Below, in pieces: positions 26,256 to 34,910 of a stretch of 64,000 bases of DNA. Position 1 is the stretch's first letter. Every line of letters starts with the position of its first letter. The DNA comes from Desulfobacteraceae bacterium. GTDB lineage: Bacteria; Desulfobacterota; Desulfobacteria; Desulfobacterales; Desulfosalsimonadaceae. The translations under genes and the position numbers were made by a program. Where the stretch lies: assembly GCA_014237465.1 (NCBI GenBank), contig JABZFM010000021.1, positions 1-64,000 on the forward strand, given 5' to 3'. Below the pieces are notes generated by a model. The model made no database searches. It saw nothing but the letters and a program-made list of their open reading frames with translations, and was not told the origin of the DNA.

Positions 26256-27370
26256 TCCTCAACTCCTTCATTGATAGCAGAGATTAATTCTTCAGAAACG
26301 TATCTAATCTGTGCTTTTGTCAATTCCGGGTACATAGGCAGGGAAAGAAGTCGTTCGGCTGCTTGTTCGGTAATTGGAAATGAACCGGGATGCAGGTTCA
26401 TATATTTATAGGCTTTTTGCAGATGTAATGGAATAGGATAATGGAGTCCGGTAGAAATTCCTTTTTTGCTTAACCTTTTCTGTACCTGATTTCTATTCTC
26501 AACCTGAATCACAAACAAATGAAAGACCGAAATACAATTATTATCGATGCGTGGCAGTACAATACAGTCTATGCTCTTTAGAAGATCAAAATAAAGATTC
26601 GCATTTTTTCTTCTGGATTCATTCCAAGCAGTTAAATGTTTAAGTTTAACGCGTAACGCTGCAGCCTGCAAAGCATCACAACGGCCATTATATCCTTCAA
26701 TATCATGATAATATTTTTTTGATTGACCGTGGTCACGGATTTGTTTCACTTTTTTAGCCAGATCACCATTATTTGTAGTCACAGCGCCACTTTCACCACA
26801 GGCTCCAAGGTTTTTTCCGGGATAAAATGAAAATGCCCCTGCAGTTCCGAATGAACCGGTTTTATGTCCTTTATATTCAGCAAGATGTGCCTGACAGGCG
26901 TCTTCAACTACCCATAATCCATGTTTATCAGCAATTGATAAAATTGAATCCATATCTGCCGGTTGTCCGTATAAATGAACAGGAACAATTCCTTTTGTTC
27001 TTGATGTAATGGCTGCTTCAAGCTTTCTATGATCCATGTTATATGTAATCGGATCAACGTCCACGAAAACCGGTTTTCCGCCAGCCTGTGTAATCGCTTC
27101 AGTTGTTGCTATAAATGTATTGGGAACAGTTATTACTTCATCATCCGATTTTAAACCCAACGCAATAAGAATAAAACGTAATGCATCAGTGCCGCTGTTA
27201 ACCGCTATACAATGACGAGTATTGCAGGCTTTTGCGAATTCATCTTCAAAAGCATCTATATGTTTTCCTCCAATAAATCCTGCTGATTCTAAAATTTCTT
27301 CCCATAACGGAAAAATTTCAGATTTAAGCGAACGATTTTGTGCTTTCAGATCAATAAATGGTACTTCCAT
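26249..27370 (-). CDS. DegT-family aminotransferase, WbpE/WlbC-like
   Basis: The protein begins MEVPFIDLKAQNRSLK, has VNSGTDALRFILIALGL, VEDACQAHLAEYKG and SFYPGKNLGACGESGAV with the PLP lysine, and GLHYPIPLHLQKAY. These are features of the 3-oxo-sugar aminotransferases (WbpE/WlbC) making UDP-3-amino-sugars. It is one gene from a WbpD-like acetyltransferase (one-base TAATG overlap) and two from a WlbA-like oxidoreductase, so the trio probably forms UDP-GlcNAc(3NAc)A or a related 2,3-diacetamido sugar. The UDP-GlcNAc 6-dehydrogenase (WbpA) is not in the window. Confidence 0.83.
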   Translation of the reverse strand: MEVPFIDLKAQNRSLKSEIFPLWEEILESAGFIGGKHIDAFEDEFAKACNTRHCIAVNSGTDALRFILIALGLKSDDEVITVPNTFIATTEAITQAGGKPVFVDVDPITYNMDHRKLEAAITSRTKGIVPVHLYGQPADMDSILSIADKHGLWVVEDACQAHLAEYKGHKTGSFGTAGAFSFYPGKNLGACGESGAVTTNNGDLAKKVKQIRDHGQSKKYYHDIEGYNGRCDALQAAALRVKLKHLTAWNESRRKNANLYFDLLKSIDCIVLPRIDNNCISVFHLFVIQVENRNQVQKRLSKKGISTGLHYPIPLHLQKAYKYMNLHPGSFPITEQAAERLLSLPMYPELTKAQIRYVSEELISAINEGVEEC

Positions 27371-27846
27371 TATTTGCTGACCTTTCTTAAAAACCGAGCA
27401 GGATTACCAGCCCATATTTCATTGGAAGGAATATCTTTTGTTACAACCGCCCCTGCACCTATAAGAGCACCTTTGCCAATGTTCACACCGCAAAGAATGG
27501 TTGTTCCGGATCCAATCGAAACGTCATTCTCTATGATAGTAGTAATAACATTCCAGTCATTATCATTCTTCATTGAACCATCAGCATTGATAGATAAAGG
27601 AAATTTATCATTAATGAATGTTACGTTGTGCCCGACAAATACATTATTTTTAATTTTAACACCTTCACAAATAAAAGAATGGCTGGAAATTTTACAATTC
27701 CGGCCTATTGAAACTCCTTTTTGTATTTCAACAAAAGTTCCAATCTTAGTGTTGTCACCTATTACACATCCATAAAGATTTACAAAGGCATGTAATAAAA
27801 CGTTTTGTCCTAATTTAACATCTGGTGCTATTCTGCAAAAATCCAA
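27370..27846 (-). CDS. Hexapeptide-repeat N-acetyltransferase, WbpD/WlbB-like
   Basis: 158 residues of left-handed beta-helix: FCRIAPDVKLGQNVLLH, CVIGDNTKIGTFVEIQ, FVGHNVTFINDKFPLS and IGAGAVVTKDIPSNEIWAGN. The FINDKFP motif is typical of WbpD/WlbB enzymes that acetylate UDP-3-amino sugars. The TTG start is well supported by GGAGG eight bases upstream. Its position between an aminotransferase and a Gfo/Idh/MocA oxidoreductase matches the wlb/wbp gene set. Confidence 0.85.
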   Translation of the reverse strand: MDFCRIAPDVKLGQNVLLHAFVNLYGCVIGDNTKIGTFVEIQKGVSIGRNCKISSHSFICEGVKIKNNVFVGHNVTFINDKFPLSINADGSMKNDNDWNVITTIIENDVSIGSGTTILCGVNIGKGALIGAGAVVTKDIPSNEIWAGNPARFLRKVSK

Positions 27847-27875
27847 AAATAACCTCCGATATAACCTTTATAACC

Positions 27876-28886
27876 TTAGATACGAACATTCGCCCCGTCG
27901 GCCTTAATAGATTTTTCAGCTGCTTCTAATATTTTCACAACCCTTAACCCTGCATAGCCGTCCGTCAGCGGTTTTCGATTTTCAATAATAGATTCGGCAA
28001 ATTCCAAAGCAACTAAAGATAAGGCCTCACTACTTTCAAATCGAGGCGCATGCATATCACCAGAGCGATATGAAACCAGAAGTTTTCTTTTTATTTCTTG
28101 TTCGCCATTTTTAATTATAATTCCTTTGTTATAAATTTTTATCTTTTCATCGGCATCCAGATCATTCCAGACTATCATCTTTTCATCACCGCCTATTATT
28201 GTTTTACGAATTTTAACAGGTGATAACCAGTTAAGATGGAGGTGAGCGATAAAATTATTGTTGTATCTAATCGATACATAGGCAATATTTTCAATGTCAT
28301 TGCCTGCATGACAAACTCCATGAGTACTTACCATTACAGGTTGTTCCTCAAATAAATAGTCCAGTATGGATAGATCATGAGGGGCTAAATCCCATACAAC
28401 ATTGACATCATGCTGAAATAGTCCCAGATTCACCCGCACCGAGTCATAATAAAGCGCAGAACCCATCTCTCCTGAGTCCATTATTTCCTTAATCTTTCTC
28501 ACTGTCCCGGTATAGCAATAGGTATGGTCGGTCATAATATTTAAGCTTTTTTTGTTTGCAAGAGCGATTAATTCCATGGCATCCTCAACACTTGAAGCCA
28601 TCGGTTTTTCAATTAATATATGTTTTCCATTTTCAAGGCACGCTTTTGCAATATCAAAATGAGTTCCCACCGGTGTTGCAATTGCAACGCCATCAACTTT
28701 CTTATCATCTAAAATATTTTCTAAATTCACTGATGTTTTTATCGAAGGGTATGGCTTAACAACTGAATGAAGAGTTTTATCATCCTTATCGCATACCCAA
28801 CGAACGTCTGTTTTAGGGCATAATATAAAATTACGAATTAAATTAGGCCCCCAATAACCGCATCCAATTACCGCAACATTTATCAT
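27876..28886 (-). CDS. Gfo/Idh/MocA oxidoreductase, WlbA/WbpB-like
   Basis: The NAD-binding start is MINVAVIGCGYWGPNLIRNF, with ATPVGTHFDIAKACLENGKH, catalytic EKPMASSVEDA (Lys), DHTYCYTG and WDLAPHDLSILDYLF (His-Asp). This set is characteristic of WlbA/WbpB, which oxidises UDP-GlcNAcA at C3 to the 3-keto sugar. It feeds the aminotransferase (26249-27370) and acetyltransferase (27370-27846). The 170-base gap upstream contains a palindromic repeat, which suggests a promoter or processing site there. Confidence 0.85.
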   Translation of the reverse strand: MINVAVIGCGYWGPNLIRNFILCPKTDVRWVCDKDDKTLHSVVKPYPSIKTSVNLENILDDKKVDGVAIATPVGTHFDIAKACLENGKHILIEKPMASSVEDAMELIALANKKSLNIMTDHTYCYTGTVRKIKEIMDSGEMGSALYYDSVRVNLGLFQHDVNVVWDLAPHDLSILDYLFEEQPVMVSTHGVCHAGNDIENIAYVSIRYNNNFIAHLHLNWLSPVKIRKTIIGGDEKMIVWNDLDADEKIKIYNKGIIIKNGEQEIKRKLLVSYRSGDMHAPRFESSEALSLVALEFAESIIENRKPLTDGYAGLRVVKILEAAEKSIKADGANVRI

Positions 28887-28966
28887 AAATTAATTATTCC
28901 TATAATAAAAAAGTGAATATGCTTAATATTTAAATAGTGGTTGACCGAAAACCCATACAAAGGATT

Positions 28967-29072
28967 TGTTGGGTTTCGCCCTTTGGAATCCTATTTTGTT
29001 AAATGCTTGATTCCCGTAGGTTGGGTAGAGGCACGAAACCCAACATGTCAGAGCGGGCTCAACCCAACCTAC
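28967..29072. repeat. GTAG-ended palindromic element (REP/BIME-like), family 3
   Basis: Two interlocking perfect inverted repeats: TGTTGGGTTTCG (28967-28978) with CGAAACCCAACA (29034-29045), and GTAGGTTGGGT (29016-29026) with ACCCAACCTAC (29062-29072). The outer ends again carry GTAG/CTAC like the other families. The right arm overlaps the 3' end of the aminotransferase gene at 29059-30180 and supplies its stop codon context. Confidence 0.85.
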
Positions 29073-30180
29073 ATGATGTGCCGGTGGGTAAAATTAATAT
29101 TTTTTTCGCAATATTTTCTGTTTCCGGCAATAAAAGTTCTGAGTGGGGAAAGTATGACCTGTAGGGCTCCATTTTATGGCATCCGGGATAAAAATAACGA
29201 CGGGCAAGAACATTTTCAGCATGAAGAATATGGATAATATGATCCCGGGTGAGTGGTGAAATATTCGGGTCAATTTCAGCGACAATATACTGATAGTTAT
29301 TTTTTTCTTTTTCATGATAATCAACCAGGCGAACACCGGGAATATCTCCAAGTTCTAATCGGTACTGCTTATAATTTTTGTAATTGATGTCAATGAAATC
29401 CTGCATACTTTCCAGTGATGTCAACCCCATGGCCGCGCTAATTTCATTCATTTTGCCGTTTGTCCCGATATATTCTACTTGATCATATCCTGCAAATCCG
29501 AAGTTTTTCATCAGACGGATCTTTGTCGCGAGTTCATCATTATTGGTTGCAACCATACCCCCTTCAAACGAATTAATAAATTTGGTGGCGTGGAAACTAA
29601 AGATCTCGGCATCACCGAAAGAACCGATCATTCGGCCATTATATGAGCATCCAAACGCATGGGCGGCATCAAATATTATTTTCAGATTATGGTGTTGTGC
29701 AATTTCATTAAGTTCGTTTATTTCACAAGATCTTCCCCACAGATGGACTCCGATAATACCGGTTGTTTTAGGCGTAATCATCGGTTCGATTTTGAGCGGG
29801 TCTATGGTATGGGTTAACGGATCGATATCGCAGAATACCGGTGTTATTTCCTGCCATTGCAGGGCATGAGCCGTGGCAATAAAGGTAAAAGCCGGCACAA
29901 TAACCTCACCGGTAAGCCCAAGGCCTCTGATGGTGATTTCAAGTGCGACCGTGCCGTTGCACATGGCAATACAGTGTCTTACCCCAATTATTTCGGCCAT
30001 TTTATTTTCAAATTTCTGGACAAAAGGACCATTATTGGTGAGCCATCTATTATCCAGAATTTCATTGAAATAATCGGTAAGTATCTTACGGTTGCCGATA
30101 TTGGGTCGTCCCACATGGAGGGTTTCGTTGAATGCAGGTGGGCCGCCGCATATTGCCAAATCGGAAATACTGTTTTTCAT
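29059..30180 (-). CDS. DegT-family aminotransferase, C-terminus cut at a repeat arm
   Basis: A PLP aminotransferase: RWLTNNGPFVQKFENKMA, CNGTVALEITIRGLGL, DAAHAFGCSYNG and FSFHATKFINSFEGGMV with the PLP lysine. Near the end the normal ILPTGT motif is followed by only S-C-R-L-G and a stop. Those last five codons read directly into the arm GTAGGTTGGGT of the palindromic repeat at 28967-29072. Family members usually continue about 25 residues (final helix) past this motif. The gene may thus have lost its end to a repeat insertion or deletion, or the helix may be dispensable. I chose ATG 30180 over TTG 30201. It is the first gene of the minus-strand series. Confidence 0.75.
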   Translation of the reverse strand: MKNSISDLAICGGPPAFNETLHVGRPNIGNRKILTDYFNEILDNRWLTNNGPFVQKFENKMAEIIGVRHCIAMCNGTVALEITIRGLGLTGEVIVPAFTFIATAHALQWQEITPVFCDIDPLTHTIDPLKIEPMITPKTTGIIGVHLWGRSCEINELNEIAQHHNLKIIFDAAHAFGCSYNGRMIGSFGDAEIFSFHATKFINSFEGGMVATNNDELATKIRLMKNFGFAGYDQVEYIGTNGKMNEISAAMGLTSLESMQDFIDINYKNYKQYRLELGDIPGVRLVDYHEKEKNNYQYIVAEIDPNISPLTRDHIIHILHAENVLARRYFYPGCHKMEPYRSYFPHSELLLPETENIAKKILILPTGTSCRLG

Positions 30181-30424
30181 AAATGATATTTTATTACACA
30201 ATTATTGTGGGAAAGGCATTTAATTCGAGCATTCAGATAGCATGGATTTGATATTAATGTAAAGAATTATATTTTTTTTGCGCTGATGCGGTATACTGTG
30301 AAATCCCGATCATGGTCGCAATGTCGTAAACTTAATGTTTTTCCGTTTTTTTTTAATATGTTTTTGATGTGTTGGACTGCTCAATAAATCCGATCAAATT
30401 TTTTTGGGTTCCCACCCAAAAACC

Positions 30425-30701
30425 GTGACCATAGGTCACGTTGATGGAAGGCTAAAGCCATCCGCTACATGGCGGGTCGGCAACGCCCAATATGGGTCGC
30501 CAAATTCCAATGTAGCGGAGACCTTCAGGTCTCCATAAACCCCTGGAAGGCTAAAGCCATCCGCTACATGGTGTTTCGGTAAATCCCGGTAATCGGTAAA
30601 TTTCAATGATCGGCAAATTCCAATGTAGCGGAGACCTTCAGGTCTCCACCCGTCCATAATCTACAGGCCAAGGCACTGGAAGGCTAAAGCCTTCCGCTAC
30701 A
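30425..30701. repeat. REP/BIME-like elements, family 1 (two full, one half)
   Basis: Within the 758-base gap before the TPR gene are one half element (30425-30469) and two full elements (30511-30568 and 30624-30701). They run TGTAGCGGAGACCTTCAGG..CC then TGGAAGGCTAAAGCC..TCCGCTACA, the reverse orientation to the array at 14 kb. The spacer between the first two (GGCGGGTCGGCAACGCCCAA) matches, in reverse complement, spacers near 32.4 and 39.3 kb. The remaining parts of the gap (30202-30400 and 30702-30926) hold nothing I recognise. Confidence 0.92.
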
Positions 30702-30938
30702 TTAAGCTATTTGCATATTGAAGCCGGATGATCTGTAACGGATCGAAAATTTGATGTGAGTGAAATGCGTTTGGAATTTTTCCATAAAAGAGTTGAAATA
30801 AATCGTGACCATTGATATCAAATGATATCAAAAAAAAGATTTATAAAAATAGATTTTGAGGGTTTTTATTTAAGACTTTCATTTCACTGATGGCACACCG
30901 GTTGTTTATTTTTTTTATGTTTAACAATGGAGGAAAGA

Positions 30939-31883
30939 ATGAGGCATTTTTTGAGAATGGTTTTGGTTATCTTGTCATTTATGACGATTATTTCCGGATG
31001 CTCCACAGAACCGGATAAGACAGTTGAGGAACTTAATAACGATGCCATTTCTTTATTGGAACAGCAAAACATATCAGAGGCTCTGAATGTCGCTGAAAAA
31101 GCATTAAAAAAAGCAGAAGATGAATATGGATTTTATGATCCGGCGGTATTAAAATCTTTACAGATCATTGCCATTATTTATCAAGCGAAAAAGGATTATT
31201 TGAATGCCGAGTTTACATATAAACAGGCATTGTCTGCCAGTAAAGTGATTAGTGGGGAAAACAGCCTGCATTCTTTAAAGATTATGAATAATATCGGGAG
31301 TATTAAATACTTGCAGAATCAATTTGAGCCGGCCTTGTCGATTTATAAACAGGCCCTTAGCATAGCTGAAAAAGAACTTGGATCTGATGATCCGCTCCTG
31401 CTACAGATACAGAACAATATGGCCACCTGCGAATCGGCTTTAAAATCAGGAAAAACTCCCGGAGCTGACATTGAAGAACCGCCGGCTGCTTCACTTAAAA
31501 AGGGAACGGATTTTGTCCCGGATGAAGTCAAAAGTGCTGCGCTAAAAAAAATGGCCAGTCAAAATATTTTACTTGATAATCCTCAGGCATTATTGCCGAT
31601 TCAAATTGGAGACCAGGGGATGGTATTTCCGTATCTTTACACCCAAAATATTGAAGAAAGCGAAGGGGGAGGCGGGGTAAAAGTGGTATTGTTGTTTGCC
31701 GCGATTAAAAATAAAGATAAAAAAGATGTCCCAGGGTCAGAAGAAGGCTCCTTTTATGTTTTCAATGCATGCCGCATGGTTTCTTATGAAAGTTATGTGG
31801 AAGAAATTGAAAAAGGTTCCCAGGAAACTGCCATACCGGCAATAATCAGTGTGTTTCCAAATTTATATTCACAGGATGGATAA
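30939..31883 (+). CDS. TPR-containing lipoprotein
   Basis: A lipoprotein signal peptide ends in the lipobox IISGC about residue 21, so the mature protein is probably membrane-anchored. Residues 25-160 form TPR repeats of the kinesin-light-chain kind (EALNVAEKALKKAEDEYG, NAEFTYKQALSASK, PALSIYKQALSIAEKELG). The C-terminal half has no recognised domain. I chose ATG 30939 because GGAGG stands five bases upstream; an ATG at 30927 would add four residues. Role unknown; partner binding at the envelope is likely. Confidence 0.75.
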   Translation: MRHFLRMVLVILSFMTIISGCSTEPDKTVEELNNDAISLLEQQNISEALNVAEKALKKAEDEYGFYDPAVLKSLQIIAIIYQAKKDYLNAEFTYKQALSASKVISGENSLHSLKIMNNIGSIKYLQNQFEPALSIYKQALSIAEKELGSDDPLLLQIQNNMATCESALKSGKTPGADIEEPPAASLKKGTDFVPDEVKSAALKKMASQNILLDNPQALLPIQIGDQGMVFPYLYTQNIEESEGGGGVKVVLLFAAIKNKDKKDVPGSEEGSFYVFNACRMVSYESYVEEIEKGSQETAIPAIISVFPNLYSQDG

Positions 31884-32024
31884 AAAAATCTGGCTTATTG
31901 CTGTTACTTCAACGGCATTTAAAGAGGCCAGGTAAAACATTTATCATTTAACCGGCTTAACCGGCTTAAACGGGGGGTGGCGGAGTTTACGACTCAGGCC
32001 TTATGCCCCAATGAACTGGATAAC

Positions 32025-32201
32025 ATGAAGCTCGCAGACATCAAAGAGAATATCCTGAAAATGGTTCCGAATATTTTTGAAGTATCTCCGGTGCTTTTTG
32101 CCTATGTGTATGGGAGTATTGTGATAGACCAGGCACATCCGTTCAGTGATCTGGATATCGCCATATATGTTCCGCGAATGTCCATTAAAAATAGGGTGTA
32201 A
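32025..32201 (+). pseudogene. Truncated MNT-type nucleotidyltransferase fragment
   Basis: The short frame contains FAYVYGSIVIDQAHPFSDLD, the GSx10DxD signature of minimal nucleotidyltransferases (MNT antitoxins and relatives), followed by IAIYV. It stops after about 58 codons (or 74 from a GTG at 31977), where full members need 100-140. The DNA after the stop belongs to an antisense aminotransferase remnant (32210-32341). The joint at about 32200 looks like a deletion or recombination scar. No HEPN partner is present. Confidence 0.6.
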
Positions 32202-32209
32202 TGCTTTCG

Positions 32210-32341
32210 TCATCCCCCGAAAGATTCAAGCACCCTGATAACCCTGTTTAATTCTGCTTCTCTCAATCCCGGATGGTTCGGCAACCCGATCACATTTCCC
32301 GCTATTTTTTCAACATGGGGATGGTTTTCCTTGGGGAGTGG
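32210..32341 (-). pseudogene. C-terminal remnant of a DegT-family aminotransferase
   Basis: The minus strand reads in one frame to a TGA at 32210-32212 with ENHPHVEKIAGNVIGLPNHP followed by GLREAELNRVIRVLESFGG. That is the usual closing helix region of a sugar aminotransferase (LPxHPxL..E.L.RVI). Upstream coding is lost where a REP-like element begins at about 32342. The remnant overlaps the LP motif region of the truncated aminotransferase at 29059, so it is not simply that gene's missing end but the tail of another copy. Confidence 0.72.
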
Positions 32342-32498
32342 CCTGGCCTTCGGCCAGGGGTTATGGAGACCTGAAGGTCTCCGCTACATTGGAATTTGCC
32401 GATTCACATTGGGCGTTGTCGACCCGCCATGTAGCGGATGGCTTTAGCCTTCCATTCCCTCGGCCCTGGGCCGAGGATTTATGGAGATCTCCGCTACA
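32342..32498. repeat. REP/BIME-like elements, family 1
   Basis: A half element (32342-32388) starts with the hairpin CCTGGCCTTCGGCCAGG, then TGGAGACCTGAAGGTCTCCG and CTACA. A full element (32430-32498) runs TGTAGCGGATGGCTTTAGCC to GGAGATCTCCGCTACA, with the right palindrome shortened. Its middle hairpin is CCTCGGCCCTGGGCCGAGG. It lies directly against the aminotransferase remnant. The rest of the gap to 32661 shows nothing recognised. Confidence 0.92.
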
Positions 32499-32661
32499 TT
32501 GGAATTTGGCATCCCGTCGGATACTGAGCAACGTTTTGCCCGGTTTACTGAGATCGTATAGCTTCCCATCCAATGATGTTTTTTAATTTCTGGCAATTAA
32601 TTCGATAATCTCTTCTGTCTGAAGGGTTGCCTGGATTGATTTTGATTTCACCTTATGGGTA

Positions 32662-34644
32662 TTATTTTTTTTTTAGAATCGTCAATAATTTTTCCAGATT
32701 GGACCGGGCATTTGCATATCCGGGCCTGAGTCGGATGGCGGTTTCAAAGTGTGTTTTTGCCTCGTCAGACTGGCCTTTTTGTAAAAGCAGTACGCCCAGA
32801 TTATTGTGAGCTTCCGCAATTTCCGGTGCAGCCTTCAGCGCTGCCTGATAATGGGTGATGGCCGCATCGATTCTGTTTAAACGGATCAGTGCAACTCCCA
32901 TATTAATGTTGGCTTCAATATGGTACGGATCATCATTTAATATAATATTGAAGTGTGAAATCGCTTCGTTGGGCATGTTTTTTTGCAACAGCGCATTGCC
33001 AATATTGTTATGTATTTCTGTAATTTGAGGTGCTGCATGTAATGCCCGATTAAAGTATATAATCGCATTGTCAGGTTCGCCCATTTCAAGAAAAACATTC
33101 CCCATGTTATTCAGTGCCTGATGGTTGAGCGGATTTTTCTTTAATGCAATATTGATGTGTTTGATGGCCTGATCAATTTGCCCTTTTTGAGCGAGTGCGT
33201 TGCCGAGATTGTTGTGAACTTCGTCGCTTTCTTTTAATGCCAGGGATTGATAATAATGATCAATTGCCTGATCGATTTGGCCATTGGTCGCCAGCGCTGC
33301 ACCCAGATAAAAATGGGCCACCGGGTTGTTCTCGGTTACATCAAGGTTGTGCCTGAACAACGTTGCGCTGTTTGCCCAATAGGACGCCTGGTGCCGGGAT
33401 ACCAGCATAAGGGCAATAATTATTGCGGGAGTAAGAAATGAAACAATTGTCTTATGCCGGGGCACTCTGGATATAATTGCAAAACTGCCCCAACTGAAGA
33501 TTATAAAAAGACCGATCTGCGGGACATATGCCCAGCGATCGGACATTTCAGGCCAAAGCCCCTGCTGAAAAATACCAATGACCGGGAACAGAGTCCCCAG
33601 GTACCATAACCATCCGGTCAACAGATACGGGGCTTTTTTGATTTTCAAGAGTATTCCGATTGAGATGCCCGTCAGAATCAGGCCGGCTGCTGCCGGCTGC
33701 CAGGCAGGGATGGCAGCCGGAAACGGATAAAAGACTGCCAGGTCATGGGGCCAGATGATTTTTACGATGTATTTTATATAGGAGACCAGGGCGTTTGCCG
33801 TCCGAAGGGACATGGGGATGGCATCATCTGGAACGATCTGCTGGGTGATATGGACCGAGAGAACAGATATGCCGACAGTTATAAAAGAAAGAATAAAAAG
33901 AGGTATTTTTTCCAGGATTAAATGACGGACCGGTATTTCCTGAAAAGAAAGTCGACCGCTATCAAGATCAAAATGGTTTCCGGATTGAAAAAGGTTCATC
34001 CGGCCAAGGGGCCAGAAATCGATCAGCAGTAATACACACGGCAGAGTGACGAGCATGGGTTTGCTTGCAAGGCCTAACATAAACGGAATGATGATCAGCA
34101 GGTATCTTCGAAATCCCGGACGCCGGGCATAATAGATATATGCCAGCATAGTGATCATCCAGAAAAGGGTGTTCAGCACATTCTTCCGCTCGGCAATCCA
34201 GGCGACCGAGTCGACATTGATGGGGTGAACGGCAAAAAGGGTAGCTATCAAAGCGCTTCTCCAGAATGCCCCGGTCATTTGGTGAAAAATAAAGAACAAG
34301 AGCAGGGTATTGAAAATATGAATCAGCAGGCTTGTCAGGTGATGCATACCGGCATTCAGGCCGAAGAAGTGGCAGTCCGTCATATGAGATATCCACGTGA
34401 GCGGATGCCAGTAAAAGTTAATGGCTTCCTTTGAGAAGCCAAACGCCCATTTGATATTATCTAATGAAATGCCTTTTTGAACAAACTGATTTTCAGCTAC
34501 GTATTGATCGTCGTCAAAATTAATGAAATCAAATGACTGGATATTCCAGTATACAAAAAGGGTAACGGCAATGATGAAGATTGGGATTATTGTTTTACGA
34601 AAAGAACTTGAATATACAGATATATCAGTGAAGAGTTGATTCAT
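32662..34644 (-). CDS. TMTC-like GT-C membrane protein with C-terminal TPRs
   Basis: 660 residues. The first external loop after helix 1 has FDFINFDDDQYV (acidic cluster at residues 44-46), followed by FYWHPLTWISHMTDCHFFG and FAVHPINVDSVAWIAERKN, as in TMTC-family O-mannosyltransferases (GT105-type) and their bacterial relatives. About ten membrane helices precede six TPR repeats (about residues 440-650; for example IDQAIKHINIALKKNPLN, PDNAIIYFNRALHAAPQ). The ATG has AGGAG seven bases upstream. It probably transfers a sugar from a lipid carrier to a periplasmic protein, with the TPRs selecting the substrate; this is inferred from the family. REP-like elements flank it on both sides. Confidence 0.8.
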   Translation of the reverse strand: MNQLFTDISVYSSSFRKTIIPIFIIAVTLFVYWNIQSFDFINFDDDQYVAENQFVQKGISLDNIKWAFGFSKEAINFYWHPLTWISHMTDCHFFGLNAGMHHLTSLLIHIFNTLLLFFIFHQMTGAFWRSALIATLFAVHPINVDSVAWIAERKNVLNTLFWMITMLAYIYYARRPGFRRYLLIIIPFMLGLASKPMLVTLPCVLLLIDFWPLGRMNLFQSGNHFDLDSGRLSFQEIPVRHLILEKIPLFILSFITVGISVLSVHITQQIVPDDAIPMSLRTANALVSYIKYIVKIIWPHDLAVFYPFPAAIPAWQPAAAGLILTGISIGILLKIKKAPYLLTGWLWYLGTLFPVIGIFQQGLWPEMSDRWAYVPQIGLFIIFSWGSFAIISRVPRHKTIVSFLTPAIIIALMLVSRHQASYWANSATLFRHNLDVTENNPVAHFYLGAALATNGQIDQAIDHYYQSLALKESDEVHNNLGNALAQKGQIDQAIKHINIALKKNPLNHQALNNMGNVFLEMGEPDNAIIYFNRALHAAPQITEIHNNIGNALLQKNMPNEAISHFNIILNDDPYHIEANINMGVALIRLNRIDAAITHYQAALKAAPEIAEAHNNLGVLLLQKGQSDEAKTHFETAIRLRPGYANARSNLEKLLTILKKK

Positions 34645-34731
34645 TGAGAGACTCCTGCAGAAATAATTTTTTCTGCTTATCCGGTTTACTCAAGTTGAGT
34701 TCGAAATAAGCATTGAGCCAAAAATATGGCA

Positions 34732-34784
34732 CTGGATTCCCGACACCCGCCTTCGCTGGGGTATGCTTTTTTTCGGGAATGACA
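34732..34784. repeat. Degenerate VIPAKAGIQ-type hairpin repeat
   Basis: ATTCCCG (34736-34742) pairs with CGGGAAT (34774-34780) around a core CACCCGCCTTCGCTGGGGT that can fold. In translation on the minus strand it reads VIPEKKHTPAKAGVGNPV, the familiar peptide shadow of a widespread bacterial intergenic hairpin repeat. It lies upstream of the TMTC-like gene. Confidence 0.6.
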
Positions 34785-34910
34785 TAACTTTTATTTATAC
34801 ATTTTTTTACCGGGTTTGACACCAATAACTTTTATTTTAATCTCATCCGGAGAATATTCATTTCAGGCGTAACCTTTCAATAAGTCCGGGCTGAAATATG
34901 TCAGTTCATA

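Noticed and set aside
27338-27775. Plus-strand 145-codon frame antisense to the WbpD-like gene
   Set aside because: It is a shadow of a strongly supported hexapeptide acyltransferase; its peptide shows the mirrored periodicity only.
30401-30422. Palindrome TTTTTGGGT-TCCC-ACCCAAAAA as a terminator
   Set aside because: On either strand the 3' side of the stem is an A run, not T, so it does not match a Rho-independent terminator, and it lies between divergent genes.
31895-31975. ACCGGCTTA direct repeat as an attachment site
   Set aside because: It is a simple nine-base duplication without integrase or matching copy elsewhere in the window.
32338-32586. Plus-strand 82-codon frame near 32.4 kb
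   Set aside because: It is made of REP-like repeat sequence and has no protein features.
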